From the NCBI RefSeq assembly GCF_040358255.1, contig NZ_CP132938.1, positions 1,240,001-1,304,000 of the forward strand: a stretch of DNA of 64,000 nucleotides. The letters run 5' to 3'. The notes under the pieces were generated by a model. That model was not told where the DNA came from and ran no database searches. It saw nothing but the letters and a program-made list of their open reading frames with translations. The position numbers and the translations under genes were made by a program. Origin of the DNA: Tunturibacter gelidoferens. Lineage in GTDB: Bacteria > Acidobacteriota > Terriglobia > Terriglobales > Acidobacteriaceae. Within the stretch, counting starts at the first letter, position 1. The number at the start of each line of letters is the position of its first letter. Positions 46,320 through 55,244 of the stretch are shown here, one piece after another.

Positions 46320-47981
46320 TTGAGCGAGACAGATACGGAGACCGTGGTGCCGGTGGAGCGTCAGCGCTGGTGGGGGTGGCGTTGGGTGCTGTGGACTGGT
46401 GCGGTGTTTGTGCTGGTGGCGATTGCGGGTGCTCTGGCGGTGGAGTGGGGTCTGAGGCAGGTGCAGCCGATGCTGCGGAAGAAGGTGGTCGAGACGCTTT
46501 CGGCGCGGTTTCATAGCCCGGTGGAGCTGGACCGGCTTGAGCTTGCGATGAGCAGGGACATGATTGTTACTGGTGGAGGGCTGCGGATTCTCTACCTGGC
46601 GGGACCGACGAAGCCGGATGCGAGTCCGAATGCGCCGCCGATGCTGGTAGTCGATCGATTTGAGTTCAGGACAGGATGGAGCGAGTTGCTGCGGCCTACG
46701 ACTCGATTAGTCACGGTGAAGGTGCAGGGGCTTCGGGTGAATATTCCACCGAAGGGAGATCGAGGACAGGGGCCTGATGATCCGAGGCGGAAGGGGCAGT
46801 CGGCTCTGGGGATTGCGGTCGACCGGATCGAGTGCACGGATGCAAAGGTGACTCTGGAGACGAGCAAGCCGGGGAAGAAGCCCTTGGAGTTTGCTATTAA
46901 GAGCCTGGTGCTGACCGATGTGGGGTCGAAGAAGCCGTTGAACTATACGGCGCTACTGGTGAATCCGAAGCCAGTGGGGGATGTGCAGTCGACGGGGCAC
47001 TTTGGGCCATGGCAGGACGACAATCCGCGGGATACGCCGCTTGACGGGGATTACACGTTCAGTCATGCGGACCTGTCTTCGATTCATGGGTTGGGTGGGG
47101 TCTTGTCTTCGACGGGAAGGTTTGGCGGAACGCTGGGGAACTTGACGGCGGATGGGACTACGGAGACTGCGGACTTTCGACTGGATATCAGCGACCATCC
47201 GGTGCCTCTGCATACGGAGTTTCATGCGGTGGTGGATGGGACGACGGGAGATACGTGGCTGGATCCGGTGCGGGCGCGGCTTGGCAGGACCGAGATTACG
47301 GCACGAGGTGCTGTGACGAGGGCGGTGGGGGTGCAGGGGCATAACACCGATCTCAATGTGGTGATCGGGAAGGGGCGGCTTGAGGATATTTTTAGCCTCG
47401 TGTTGAAGTCGAATCCGCCGCTGATGCGTGGGGAGTTGGCGGCAAAGGTGCATTTTCTCGATCCTGCGGGGCCGGTGAGCGTGTCGCGAAAGATGAGGTT
47501 GGAGGGTACGTTCGCGATCAGCGATGCCATGATGAACAATCCCGAGATGCAGGCGAAGATGGACGCGCTGAGTATGAGGGCGCAGGGGAAGCCGAAGCAG
47601 GCAAACCCGCAGGATGCGGAGGTAGTGGGTTCGGCGCTGAGCGGAAAGTTTACGATTGCGAATGCGGTGTTGGAGGTGAAGGATCTGAACTACCAGATGC
47701 CTGGGGCGCAGATGCTGGCGGACGGGCAGATGCAACTGGTTGCGAGCACGTTTGAGTTTCATGGGACGGTGAAGACGCAGGCGACGGCGTCGCAGATGAC
47801 GACGGGTTGGAAGAGCATGCTGCTGACTCCATTCGACAAGCTGCTGAAGAAAAATGGTGCGGGGCTTGAGCTGCCGGTCAAGGTGACGGGGACTCGGTCG
47901 ACGTATGATCTGCGGCTTGATTTTCCGCACGATACGCATGCTCCTGCGGCGCTGCCAACGCCCGCAAAATCAGCGAAGTGA
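46320..47981 (+). CDS. AsmA-like membrane-anchored protein
   Basis: A 553-residue protein. A single N-terminal transmembrane helix (WWGWRWVLWTGAVFVLVAIA) is followed by VEWGLRQVQPMLRKKVVETL and then long repeating beta segments (ARLGRTEITARGAVTRA, SSTGRFGGTLGNLTADGTTE, ALSGKFTIANAVLEVKDLNY), the AsmA/YhdP-type pattern of proteins that span the periplasm and may transport lipids. The start is TTG 46320, supported by AGAGGA 6 nt upstream. It is followed 122 bp later by a small membrane protein on the same strand. Confidence 0.75.
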   Translation: MSETDTETVVPVERQRWWGWRWVLWTGAVFVLVAIAGALAVEWGLRQVQPMLRKKVVETLSARFHSPVELDRLELAMSRDMIVTGGGLRILYLAGPTKPDASPNAPPMLVVDRFEFRTGWSELLRPTTRLVTVKVQGLRVNIPPKGDRGQGPDDPRRKGQSALGIAVDRIECTDAKVTLETSKPGKKPLEFAIKSLVLTDVGSKKPLNYTALLVNPKPVGDVQSTGHFGPWQDDNPRDTPLDGDYTFSHADLSSIHGLGGVLSSTGRFGGTLGNLTADGTTETADFRLDISDHPVPLHTEFHAVVDGTTGDTWLDPVRARLGRTEITARGAVTRAVGVQGHNTDLNVVIGKGRLEDIFSLVLKSNPPLMRGELAAKVHFLDPAGPVSVSRKMRLEGTFAISDAMMNNPEMQAKMDALSMRAQGKPKQANPQDAEVVGSALSGKFTIANAVLEVKDLNYQMPGAQMLADGQMQLVASTFEFHGTVKTQATASQMTTGWKSMLLTPFDKLLKKNGAGLELPVKVTGTRSTYDLRLDFPHDTHAPAALPTPAKSAK

Positions 47982-48103
47982 AGGAAGGGGAGCCTCGCAT
48001 GATCCTTCCGTTGGAGAGACAAGGACGAGGCGCTCTGCTAGTGTCAGACTTAGAGTTATTCGAGCGGAAGAGGTTTTGCGCAGAACGTTTGATGCGGAGT
48101 TTG

Positions 48104-48439
48104 ATGTCCGGACAGCCACAACTATTTCCGAACCCTGAGCCGACTGTGGAAGAACCGACGGTAAGCCAGGGAGAACCTGCAAAGAGATCAGCGCCGGTGT
48201 GGCTGCAACGGCTGTCGCTGTTTGTGCTGGTGTTGTTCTGCGTGTACCTGGGCGTGCTGGTGATGGTGCTTCCGTGGTGGACGCGGATATGGGACCGGAA
48301 CGAGTTTATTCTGGCGAGGCCGTGGCTGACGGCAGTGTTGCATAACGGCGCGGTGCGGGGGATGATCTCCGGGCTGGGACTGCTGGATATCTGGATCGGT
48401 ATCTCTGAGGCGGTGCATTACCGCGACTACCGGGGATGA
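48104..48439 (+). CDS. Small membrane protein
   Basis: A 111-residue protein with an acidic N-terminal tail (GQPQLFPNPEPTVEEPTV) and one long hydrophobic helix (LSLFVLVLFCVYLGVLVMVL) followed by PWWTRIWDRNEFILARPWLT and a second, amphipathic helix that ends YRDY. The charged WTRIWDRNEF segment looks conserved. GGAG 6 nt before ATG 48104 decides the start; ATG 48092 and GTG 47978 are also in frame. It precedes the LOG-family gene by 24 bp, so they are probably one transcription unit. Confidence 0.7.
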   Translation: MSGQPQLFPNPEPTVEEPTVSQGEPAKRSAPVWLQRLSLFVLVLFCVYLGVLVMVLPWWTRIWDRNEFILARPWLTAVLHNGAVRGMISGLGLLDIWIGISEAVHYRDYRG

Positions 48440-48463
48440 GCGATTTCAAATGAGTGAGAGAGT

Positions 48464-49450
48464 ATGAACCCAAAGGTACCGGACGCGCTGGAGCAGGCTC
48501 CGCTGGCGTATGAGAATGCGGAGTTCTTGAGCTCGCCGGATGGGCGGATGCTGCGGATACTGGCGGAGTATCAGGAGCCGATGGCGCGGTTTCGGCGGGA
48601 GCGGATTCAGGATACGGTGGTGTTCTTTGGGTCGGCTCGGTTTCGAGCGCTGGACGTGGCGAGCTCCGAGCTGGAGCTGCTGGCGAACACGGGTTCGAGC
48701 GAGCCTGCACCCAAGGCGGAGCAGCCCGCAAGTCCTGAGGAGATAGCGAGCGGAGAGGCCAGCGCTCAGAAGCTACGGCTGGCGGAGGCTGCGGTGGAAA
48801 TGGCTCATTATTACGAAGACGCGCGGCGGCTGGCGGGGTTGGTCGCTTCCTGGTCGAAGACGCTGCCCGGGCGGCGGCACAGATTTGTGGTTACTTCGGG
48901 CGGCGGGCCGGGGATTATGGAGGCGGCCAATCGTGGGGCGTATGAGGCTGGATGCAAGACGATTGGTTTGAATATCAAGCTGCCGTTCGAGCAGCATCCG
49001 AATCCGTACATTACGCCGGCGCTTAGCTTTGACTTTCATTATTTTTTTATGCGGAAGTACTGGTTCGCTTATCTGGCAAAGGCCTTGGTGGTTTTTCCGG
49101 GCGGCTTCGGAACGCTGGATGAGATGTTCGAGCTGCTGACGCTGGCGCAGACCAGAAAACTGGCGAAGAAGATCACGGTGGTGGTCTACGGGTCTAGCTA
49201 TTGGAAGAATGTGATCAATATGGAGCTGTTGGCGGCGAAGGGTGCGATTGCGCAGGCGGACCTTGAGCTGTTTCAGTTTGCGGATACGCCGGAGCAGGCG
49301 TTTGCGTTGCTGAAGACGGGGCTGACGGAGAATCATCTCGAGTCGGACTATGAACGTGAGCAGGCGAGGATGGAGAAGCAGGAGATTCCTGATGATCCGG
49401 CGCCGAGCGTGCAGGAGATGATGGGGCCAGATATCGCGAAGACGCGGTAG
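48464..49450 (+). CDS. LOG-family Rossmann-fold protein
   Basis: A 328-residue protein of the LOG/YgdH superfamily. It has VVFFGSARFRALDVAS, SGGGPGIMEAANRGAYEAG, and the active-site motif PGGFGTLDEMFE. Between SARF and the first motif there is an insert rich in Ala, Pro and Glu (SEPAPKAEQPASPEE). These enzymes hydrolyse nucleoside monophosphates to a base and ribose 5-phosphate; the exact substrate is not clear. The protein is longer than plant LOG (about 220 aa) because of N- and C-terminal extensions. It is probably co-transcribed with the small membrane protein. Confidence 0.9.
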   Translation: MNPKVPDALEQAPLAYENAEFLSSPDGRMLRILAEYQEPMARFRRERIQDTVVFFGSARFRALDVASSELELLANTGSSEPAPKAEQPASPEEIASGEASAQKLRLAEAAVEMAHYYEDARRLAGLVASWSKTLPGRRHRFVVTSGGGPGIMEAANRGAYEAGCKTIGLNIKLPFEQHPNPYITPALSFDFHYFFMRKYWFAYLAKALVVFPGGFGTLDEMFELLTLAQTRKLAKKITVVVYGSSYWKNVINMELLAAKGAIAQADLELFQFADTPEQAFALLKTGLTENHLESDYEREQARMEKQEIPDDPAPSVQEMMGPDIAKTR

Positions 49451-49487
49451 GGAGTGACTTGCAACCCCCTGCGCGAGCTTGTCTCCG

Positions 49488-50447
49488 TTAGCCGACCTGC
49501 CACAACTTTGTCGCTTCCTCGGCGATGAGATCCGGCATCTCTTCCGGGAAGAACAGATTTGCTCCTTCAACCCGTCGCACGCCGCGGGATCCCGGCAGGG
49601 TACGGTCGAGCCACTCGGCCCACTCTACTCCAAAGAGGGTATCCTTCAGCCCCCAGACCATTCGAGCCGGTCCCTTCCATTGCCTGAGGTCTTCGCGAAT
49701 CGGCACCAGGACGTTTGTTGCGAGGGAGATCGCGTATTGATTGACTTGTGATTTTCGCAATGGAGATTCGACCAGTGGACGCAGGTAGGTCTCGATTGTT
49801 TCATCGGAGAAGCGCTCGGGATAGGTATAGGTCAGGCCGCCAAGCCCCTTTGCAGAACGAGCGAGTTCTTTGTCGTTCAACTCTGGAACGAGGACGCGGT
49901 CGACAAATGTTCCCTTTTTGGCCAGTGCGACGAATGGCAGGAAGCCGGGTGGCGGGTTGTTCTCGTCGACGTCGCAGTTGGTGAGCAAAAGTGTTCGCAC
50001 GCGTTGGGGATGCCGGGCCAGAAAGAGCTGGGAGACGAGGCCGCCGCTATCGTTTGCCACCAGATCGACCGTGTCGATGTGCAGGGAGTCGAGCAGCGCT
50101 GCGAGCATGGCCACCTGAGACTCCGGCGTGATGACCTGACCCTCAGGGGTCTCGGTGTAGCCAAGTCCCATCACGTCGGGTGCAATGCAACGTCGATGCT
50201 TATGCAGCCGCTCAAGGGCTCCACGCCACTGAAAGCCGTTCAACGGATATCCATGGACGAAGAGGGCAGCTGGGCCGCGACCGTGCTCGACATAAGCGAC
50301 ACGGCTCATGGGCAGCGAGGCATAGCGGCGCGAACGGAGGTACCAGGCGGCATCGATGTGCTCGGACTGTCTTGCAAATGCCTGTGATTCCAGTATGGTG
50401 GCCATGATCATCCCCGATGTATTTTTCAAAAATTCTCTGCGTCTCAT
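49488..50447 (-). CDS. Alpha/beta hydrolase, haloalkane-dehalogenase-like, Tat-type leader
   Basis: A 319-residue protein. It begins MRRREFLKNTSGMIMATILE, a twin-arginine leader. The hydrolase fold shows ALFVHGYPLNGFQWRGAL (oxyanion His-Gly), DVMGLGYTETP, the nucleophile elbow VANDSGGLVSQ and GLKDTLFG, in the haloalkane dehalogenase/epoxide hydrolase order. In the elbow the nucleophile position is Asp (N-D-S-G-G), as in dehalogenases, not Ser. A frame open to GTG 50507 is possible; neither start has a clear ribosome site. The gene follows an AraC regulator on the same strand, which could control it. Confidence 0.8.
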   Translation of the reverse strand: MRRREFLKNTSGMIMATILESQAFARQSEHIDAAWYLRSRRYASLPMSRVAYVEHGRGPAALFVHGYPLNGFQWRGALERLHKHRRCIAPDVMGLGYTETPEGQVITPESQVAMLAALLDSLHIDTVDLVANDSGGLVSQLFLARHPQRVRTLLLTNCDVDENNPPPGFLPFVALAKKGTFVDRVLVPELNDKELARSAKGLGGLTYTYPERFSDETIETYLRPLVESPLRKSQVNQYAISLATNVLVPIREDLRQWKGPARMVWGLKDTLFGVEWAEWLDRTLPGSRGVRRVEGANLFFPEEMPDLIAEEATKLWQVG

Positions 50448-50524
50448 GAGAGGAGTATGGCGTGCCGGTGCGGTTGGGTGCGCGCACGTTTCGATGCTTT
50501 CGAGCACAATCGGCGGACAAAAGA

Positions 50525-51397
50525 TCAGTTGTAGTTGGGAGAGTCTGCCAACAGCCGCTTCATCGCCTTTGGAGGAACTCCGAGAACGCGCCGCATATGT
50601 TTTGCCATGTGGCTTTGATGGGCAAAACCTACGGTCTGCGCGATCTCTTCCATGGAAAGATTGTCGTGCGTCAGGAGTGTCTTCGCGCGCTCGACACGAC
50701 GCTGGATGACGTACTGATGGATGGGCAGTCCGGTGGACTTGCGGAAGAGCGTGTTCATGTGGGAGGCACTGACTCCTGCGACGGTGGCGATCTGGTCGAG
50801 CGAAAGATTCTCAGCAAGCTGATCTTCGATGAAGGAGAGAATCCGCTTCAGCTTGTGGCCGCTTAGCCCCTGGTTCTTTTCAGGCGCTGACTTTGCCAGA
50901 GAGCTGTGTCGAGTCACCAGGCGTGAAGCCACTGCCAGCGCGAGTCCATCGAGATAAAAGCGACCTGACGGACACCCCGACTCCATCTCCCGCTTCATCG
51001 CCCAGCTGAGTGCCTCCAATTCGCGGTCGCGCACCTGGAAGCGGTTGCGAATCTCCAACTTTGAGCTGTCCACTCCAGACTCGTTCGCGATGCGGTGGAG
51101 GAATTGTTGCGGCAGGCTGAGAAGGAGGGCCGTGTCATTTTCATCGTGCATCACCCAGCGGCTCGGAGTGTGTGCCGGAATGATGTCGATATCCCCGTGT
51201 ACTGCGGTTCCAGTGAAGTGCCTGTTATCCCGTCGGCAGGAGACCCTGGTTGGTGAGCCAACGTGGATGCTCAGGAGAACGTTGTTCAGCTCCGAGACCT
51301 CCAGGGTCCCCGGGGGATCCTTGCGTAACTGGAAGGCGACGCCATCGGCCATTCTTACGTGTGCCAGAACCTGCGGTGATGTGGGCTGTCGCGGCAT
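50525..51397 (-). CDS. AraC-family transcriptional regulator
   Basis: A 290-residue regulator. The N-terminal part (VRMADGVAFQLRKDPPGTLE) is a sensory domain without a clear family. The C-terminal 100 residues have two helix-turn-helix units: DQLAENLSLDQIATVAGVSA SHMNTLFRKSTG and LTHDNLSMEEIAQTVGFAHQSHMAKH, then RRVLGVPPKAM. It lies upstream of the hydrolase gene, with 77 bp to that gene's ATG 50447, and divergent from the PHP gene; the 240-bp gap upstream (51398-51635) may hold its operators, though I could not define one. Confidence 0.9.
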   Translation of the reverse strand: MPRQPTSPQVLAHVRMADGVAFQLRKDPPGTLEVSELNNVLLSIHVGSPTRVSCRRDNRHFTGTAVHGDIDIIPAHTPSRWVMHDENDTALLLSLPQQFLHRIANESGVDSSKLEIRNRFQVRDRELEALSWAMKREMESGCPSGRFYLDGLALAVASRLVTRHSSLAKSAPEKNQGLSGHKLKRILSFIEDQLAENLSLDQIATVAGVSASHMNTLFRKSTGLPIHQYVIQRRVERAKTLLTHDNLSMEEIAQTVGFAHQSHMAKHMRRVLGVPPKAMKRLLADSPNYN

Positions 51398-51635
51398 AGA
51401 TTCTCTCCCTACGGGCTCTGGATAGGATACGGATTTTGTCTTTCCGAAGTTCAGAGGGCTGAAGCCGGAGTTGAGAAGGGTTGGAGCGCCGCTACAACCT
51501 TTGGGGAATCATTGTAGATACGTGGTTTAGGGATTTTGAAGCTGCATTATTGGTGCAGTCATACCCTCGTCACATGTCGGCTCCATACTGTGGTCGTAAG
51601 CAGCCTGAGGGCCTAGGAACCTGGGGGGTCACCCG

Positions 51636-52808
51636 ATGAGCCAGTCGAGCGTTTCATACCTGTGGCGGGAACCGGAGGCGGCGAAGGGCTTCATGACGGG
51701 CGTATCGCTGCATAGCCATACGAATCAATCGAAGGAGACGCTGGATTTCATCTCGGAGCTGTCAAAGGACTGGAGTTTTCTGCAGCCGGTCATTCGGTGG
51801 GGCGAGCGGCGGAGCAAACGACTGACGGGAATCGATGCAGATTATGCGCGTGCTTACTGGACGCCACCGTTGACGCCCAGCCTGGCGTTTGATCTGGAGC
51901 GAAAGCAGATCGAGGACAAACTGCAGATTCAGGGACTGGTTTCGATTACGGATCATGACGATATCAATGCGCCGATGCTGCTGCGAACTGTGCCTTCGTC
52001 GCGGCATATTCCGGTATCGGTAGAGTGGACGGTGCCGTTTGGGGCCACCGCGTTTCATCTGGGGATTCACAACCTGCCGAGTGCGACTGGGGCGCAGTGG
52101 ATGGAACGGATGGCAGTGTTTACGGCCATTCCGGTGGCGACGAGAGCGCCGAAGCTGCTGACGGAGATGCTGGCGGAGCTCGATGAGCTGCCAGGAGTGC
52201 TGATTGTGTTCAACCACCCGCTGTGGGATCTGTACCGGGTGGGGATGGAGAAACACGAGGTATTGGTGAACGAGTTTCTGGCGGTGAATGGGCAGTTCGT
52301 TCATGCGCTGGAACTGAACGGCCTGCGCTCCTGGAAGGAGAACCGCGAGACCTCCACGCTGGCGGGAAAGTGGAACCAGTTAGTGATCAGCGGCGGCGAC
52401 CGGCATGGTGTTGAGCCGAATGCCAATGTAAACCTGACGCGGGCGACGAGCTTCAACGAGTTTGTGCACGAGGTAAGGCGCGAGCGGGAGAGTCATGTGC
52501 TCTTTATGCCGCAGTATGCCGAACCATGGAAGCACAGGATTCTGCAGTCCACGCTGGATGCGATCAGGAACTATCCGGATTTTCCCGAAGGGTCCAGATT
52601 GTGGGATGAGCGGGTCTATCACCCCGACGCCGAGGGGGTGATGCAGCCGATGACGCGGCTCTGGACGACCGGTCATGCTCCTGCGTTCTTCCGGGCGGTG
52701 CTGGTGTTGGTTCGGATGATGGGCGCAGGGCCGGTTTCGAGCGGCCTGCGGATGGCGTGGAACGACAGTGGCGAGATGCGGACTACTTTGGCGAAGCTGG
52801 ACGCCTAG
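51636..52808 (+). CDS. PHP-domain-like phosphoesterase, uncharacterised
   Basis: A 390-residue protein with PHP metal-binding motifs in order: SLHSHTN (His26, His28), SITDHDD, VEW near residue 128, FNHPLWD and GGDRHG. The PHP fold is used by histidinol phosphatase and polymerase-associated phosphoesterases. The rest of the protein is rich in Trp and Arg and unlike known subfamilies. It is followed by a family A repeat and then the GT4 gene on the same strand, suggesting a link to glycan synthesis. The start, ATG 51636, is about 10 nt after a GGGG. Confidence 0.75.
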   Translation: MSQSSVSYLWREPEAAKGFMTGVSLHSHTNQSKETLDFISELSKDWSFLQPVIRWGERRSKRLTGIDADYARAYWTPPLTPSLAFDLERKQIEDKLQIQGLVSITDHDDINAPMLLRTVPSSRHIPVSVEWTVPFGATAFHLGIHNLPSATGAQWMERMAVFTAIPVATRAPKLLTEMLAELDELPGVLIVFNHPLWDLYRVGMEKHEVLVNEFLAVNGQFVHALELNGLRSWKENRETSTLAGKWNQLVISGGDRHGVEPNANVNLTRATSFNEFVHEVRRERESHVLFMPQYAEPWKHRILQSTLDAIRNYPDFPEGSRLWDERVYHPDAEGVMQPMTRLWTTGHAPAFFRAVLVLVRMMGAGPVSSGLRMAWNDSGEMRTTLAKLDA

Positions 52809-52821
52809 GGTAGAGGCTGCT

Positions 52822-52923
52822 GTCCTGCCGGACGGGCCTCCTGCGCGGAGGGCGGCCACTTCGTGGCGGGTGTACCGGTTTGGGGAGCGCCATCGTCCCT
52901 GGGGCCTCCCGTTGGTCGGCTTT
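52822..52923 (+). repeat. Interspersed repeat family A, copy 4
   Basis: GTCCTGCCGGACGGGC, GCGCGGAGGGCGGCCACTTC, TGTACCGGTTTGG and GGCCTCCCGTTGGTCGGC match the copies at 7.9, 18.7 and 40.5 kb. It starts 14 nt after the PHP gene stop. Confidence 0.85.
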
Positions 52924-53010
52924 ATTTTTCATGCGAGGGAAGACCCTGGCTTCTCGTTGTAGCTTAGCAAGATTGTTAGGACTGCGGAGCACGAGAGGTA
53001 GTCTAAAGCG

Positions 53011-54213
53011 ATGCGTGTGCCGCGTGTTGCCTACTTTCCGGACTCGTTTCATGAAGTGAATGGGGTCGCGCATACAAGCCGCAACTTTGTGGCTTATGCC
53101 CAGAGACGCGGGTTTCCGTTTCTGTGTGTTCGAGCGGGTGCACGAGAGATTTCGTTTGAGCAGGTGGATGAGCTTCGCACGCTGGAGTTGGAGCGCAGTC
53201 GGGGCTCGGTGCGAATGGAGAAGGATCTCGAGTTCGACACGCTGTTCTGGCGGCACGGCGGAGCGATTCGACGGGAGCTGGAGCGCTTTCGGCCAGATGT
53301 GATCCACATTACGGGGCCGAGCGAGCTGGGGATGTTTGGAGCGTACTTTGCGTGGGAGATGGCGATTCCGCTGGCGGCTTCCTGGCATACGAATGTGCAT
53401 GAGTATGCGTCGCGGCGGATGGGGTGGTTGACGGGCAGGCTCTCGTCGCGGGCGGGCGCTGCGACGGAGCAGGGCGTGGAGGCTGGGGCGTGGTGGGCTA
53501 CTTCGCGGTTTTACCAGTTGGCGAAAGTTTTGTTTGCGCCGAATGAAGAGCTTTGCCGCATGTTGAAGAGAGCGACGGGAAGGCCATGCTATCTGATGCA
53601 GCGTGGTGTGGATACGGAGTGGTTTTCGCCGGCGCACCGTACGCGCGATGTGGGCGACAGGCGGGTGGTGCTGGGATACGTGGGAAGACTCTCGATCGAG
53701 AAGAATGTGAAGCTGTTGGCGCGTGTACAGAGAGAACTCGCGGCGATGGAAGTGGGTGGGGTGAGGTTTTTGATCGTCGGGCATGGCAGCGACGAGGCGG
53801 AGCTGCGGCGAGAGATGGCCGATGCTGAGTTCGCGGGAGTGCTGCGGGGGGTCGCCTTGGCACAGGCTTATGCGAATATGGATGTCCTCATATTTCCTTC
53901 ACATACGGATACGTTTGGGAATGTGGTGCTGGAGGCGCTGGCGAGTGGGGTACCGGCAGTGGTGACCCCTGATGGCGGACCGAAGTTTATTGTGCAGAAC
54001 GGCGAGACGGGATTTGTAACGGAGGATGATCAGTTCGCAGCGGCTGTTGCGGATCTTGTGAGAGACAGGGCGCGGCTGGATGGAATGCGGCTGAAGGCGC
54101 GGGAGTATGCGCTGGGGTGCAGCTGGGATGCGGTGTTTGACCGCGTCTATGCGGGATACGAGACGCTGCTGCCGGTCGGCCGTGCCGGACTGACGGTTCG
54201 GGAACTGGCGTAA
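53011..54213 (+). CDS. GT4 family glycosyltransferase
   Basis: A 400-residue retaining GT-B glycosyltransferase. The N-terminal domain has PDSFHEVNGVAHTSRNF, as in GDP-mannose or UDP-sugar lipid glycosyltransferases (PimB/SqdX-like). The C-terminal domain shows LGYVGRLSIEKNVKLL and VLIFPSHTDTFGNVVLEALA, the D/E-x7-E donor site, then VPAVVTPDGGPKFIVQNGETG. It works at the cytosolic face of the membrane. Upstream is a PHP-domain gene on the same strand; a family A repeat separates them. The start ATG 53011 is the first in frame, with no strong ribosome site. Confidence 0.92.
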   Translation: MRVPRVAYFPDSFHEVNGVAHTSRNFVAYAQRRGFPFLCVRAGAREISFEQVDELRTLELERSRGSVRMEKDLEFDTLFWRHGGAIRRELERFRPDVIHITGPSELGMFGAYFAWEMAIPLAASWHTNVHEYASRRMGWLTGRLSSRAGAATEQGVEAGAWWATSRFYQLAKVLFAPNEELCRMLKRATGRPCYLMQRGVDTEWFSPAHRTRDVGDRRVVLGYVGRLSIEKNVKLLARVQRELAAMEVGGVRFLIVGHGSDEAELRREMADAEFAGVLRGVALAQAYANMDVLIFPSHTDTFGNVVLEALASGVPAVVTPDGGPKFIVQNGETGFVTEDDQFAAAVADLVRDRARLDGMRLKAREYALGCSWDAVFDRVYAGYETLLPVGRAGLTVRELA

Positions 54214-54230
54214 GCGATAGGCCCGTCGGT

Positions 54231-54290
54231 GTGACAGCAGATTCCTTCGCTGCGCTACGGAATGACAACAAAAAAACAAAACAGGCGTGG
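54231..54290 (+). repeat. Interspersed repeat family B, copy at 54.2 kb
   Basis: GTGACAGCAGATTCCTTCGC, TGCGCTACGGAATGACAAC and AAAACAAAACAGGC. It has the longer-loop form (TTCGCTGCGCTA) also present at 33.79 kb. It lies between the GT4 and DUF4097 genes and would be mistaken for an N-terminal extension of the latter. Confidence 0.75.
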
Positions 54291-54350
54291 AACCGTGCGG
54301 GCCTCCTCCGCGTACTCCTCTTTGCCCTTTCTTGCGGCCAGGAGATCACT

Positions 54351-55244
54351 ATGCCGTCTTTTGCTATGCGTTCCATCGGATTCGTCGCTACGGTCGCGGC
54401 GATTGTTCTCGCTTCCTCATCTTCTGCGGTGTTTGCTCAGAGCTCAGACCACGATTGGCAGAAGGTCTATGCCGTGGGTGGAGGATCTGCCTCGCTTACG
54501 GTGGAGACGGGCGATAGCGGACTTGAGATTCACTCCTGCGGCGATTGCAAAGAGATCCGAGTTCATGTGGAGTCCACTCAAAAGCTGAGCGAGTATTCCA
54601 TAGAGGAGCACCAGGAGGGAGATCACGTCTTTTTCGGAATCAAAGAGAAACCGCACAGCTTTCGCGTTCTCTGGAACGAGAGCCGAAGGACGAAGGTGAC
54701 GGTGGAGACTCCGGCGAAGCTGGATCTGGATGCCAAAGTGGCGGACGGTAATTTGTCCGCGCGCGACCTGACGGGCAGGGTTCAGATTCATGCTGGCGAC
54801 GGGTCTGTTGAGCTCGACAACATCAAAGGGGATGTGCACCTTGTTGCTTCAGACGGCAGTGTCAGCCTCCACAACGCGGTTGGGACCATTGACGCTAGAG
54901 GCTCTGATGGCAACATGAAGATCGATGGTCAGTTCACGATGGTTCAGCTTGAGACGAGCGATGGAAACCTCGACTTTACGCTTGCGCCAGGTTCGCAGCT
55001 TACGGGTGCTTCGCGAATCAAGAGTTCTGATGGACGGGTTTCCATTCGGCTGCCGCAGGCTCTCTCTGCGGATATGGATGTGGCTACCGGCGATGGGCAT
55101 CTGAACTGCACTCTTCCGCTCACGATGGATCACTACGACAGCAGAGAGTCGGGCGGACACCATCTCCACGGACATTTGAATAATGGTGGCGTTCCGTTCA
55201 GCATTCACGCCTCTGATGGAAACGTCAGCATTACGACGCTCTAG
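54351..55244 (+). CDS. Exported DUF4097-type beta-repeat protein
   Basis: A 297-residue secreted protein. The signal peptide is residues 1-30 (ending SSAVFAQ). The mature part is a parallel beta structure with about eight xDGx turns (VADGNLSARDL, AGDGSVELDNI, ASDGSVSLHNA, GSDGNMKIDGQ, TSDGNLDFTLA, SSDGRVSIRLP, TGDGHLNCTLP, ASDGNVSITTL), as in DUF4097 proteins. Two Cys (SCGDC) near residue 64 could form a pair. AGGAG 8 nt before ATG 54351 decides the start. Its stop overlaps the stop of the convergent GH13-like gene (shared CTAG). Confidence 0.87.
   Translation: MPSFAMRSIGFVATVAAIVLASSSSAVFAQSSDHDWQKVYAVGGGSASLTVETGDSGLEIHSCGDCKEIRVHVESTQKLSEYSIEEHQEGDHVFFGIKEKPHSFRVLWNESRRTKVTVETPAKLDLDAKVADGNLSARDLTGRVQIHAGDGSVELDNIKGDVHLVASDGSVSLHNAVGTIDARGSDGNMKIDGQFTMVQLETSDGNLDFTLAPGSQLTGASRIKSSDGRVSIRLPQALSADMDVATGDGHLNCTLPLTMDHYDSRESGGHHLHGHLNNGGVPFSIHASDGNVSITTL

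Noticed and set aside
54231..54350. Longer N-terminus of the DUF4097 protein
   Set aside because: The extra 40 codons are the family B repeat; ATG 54351 has AGGAG and begins a signal peptide.
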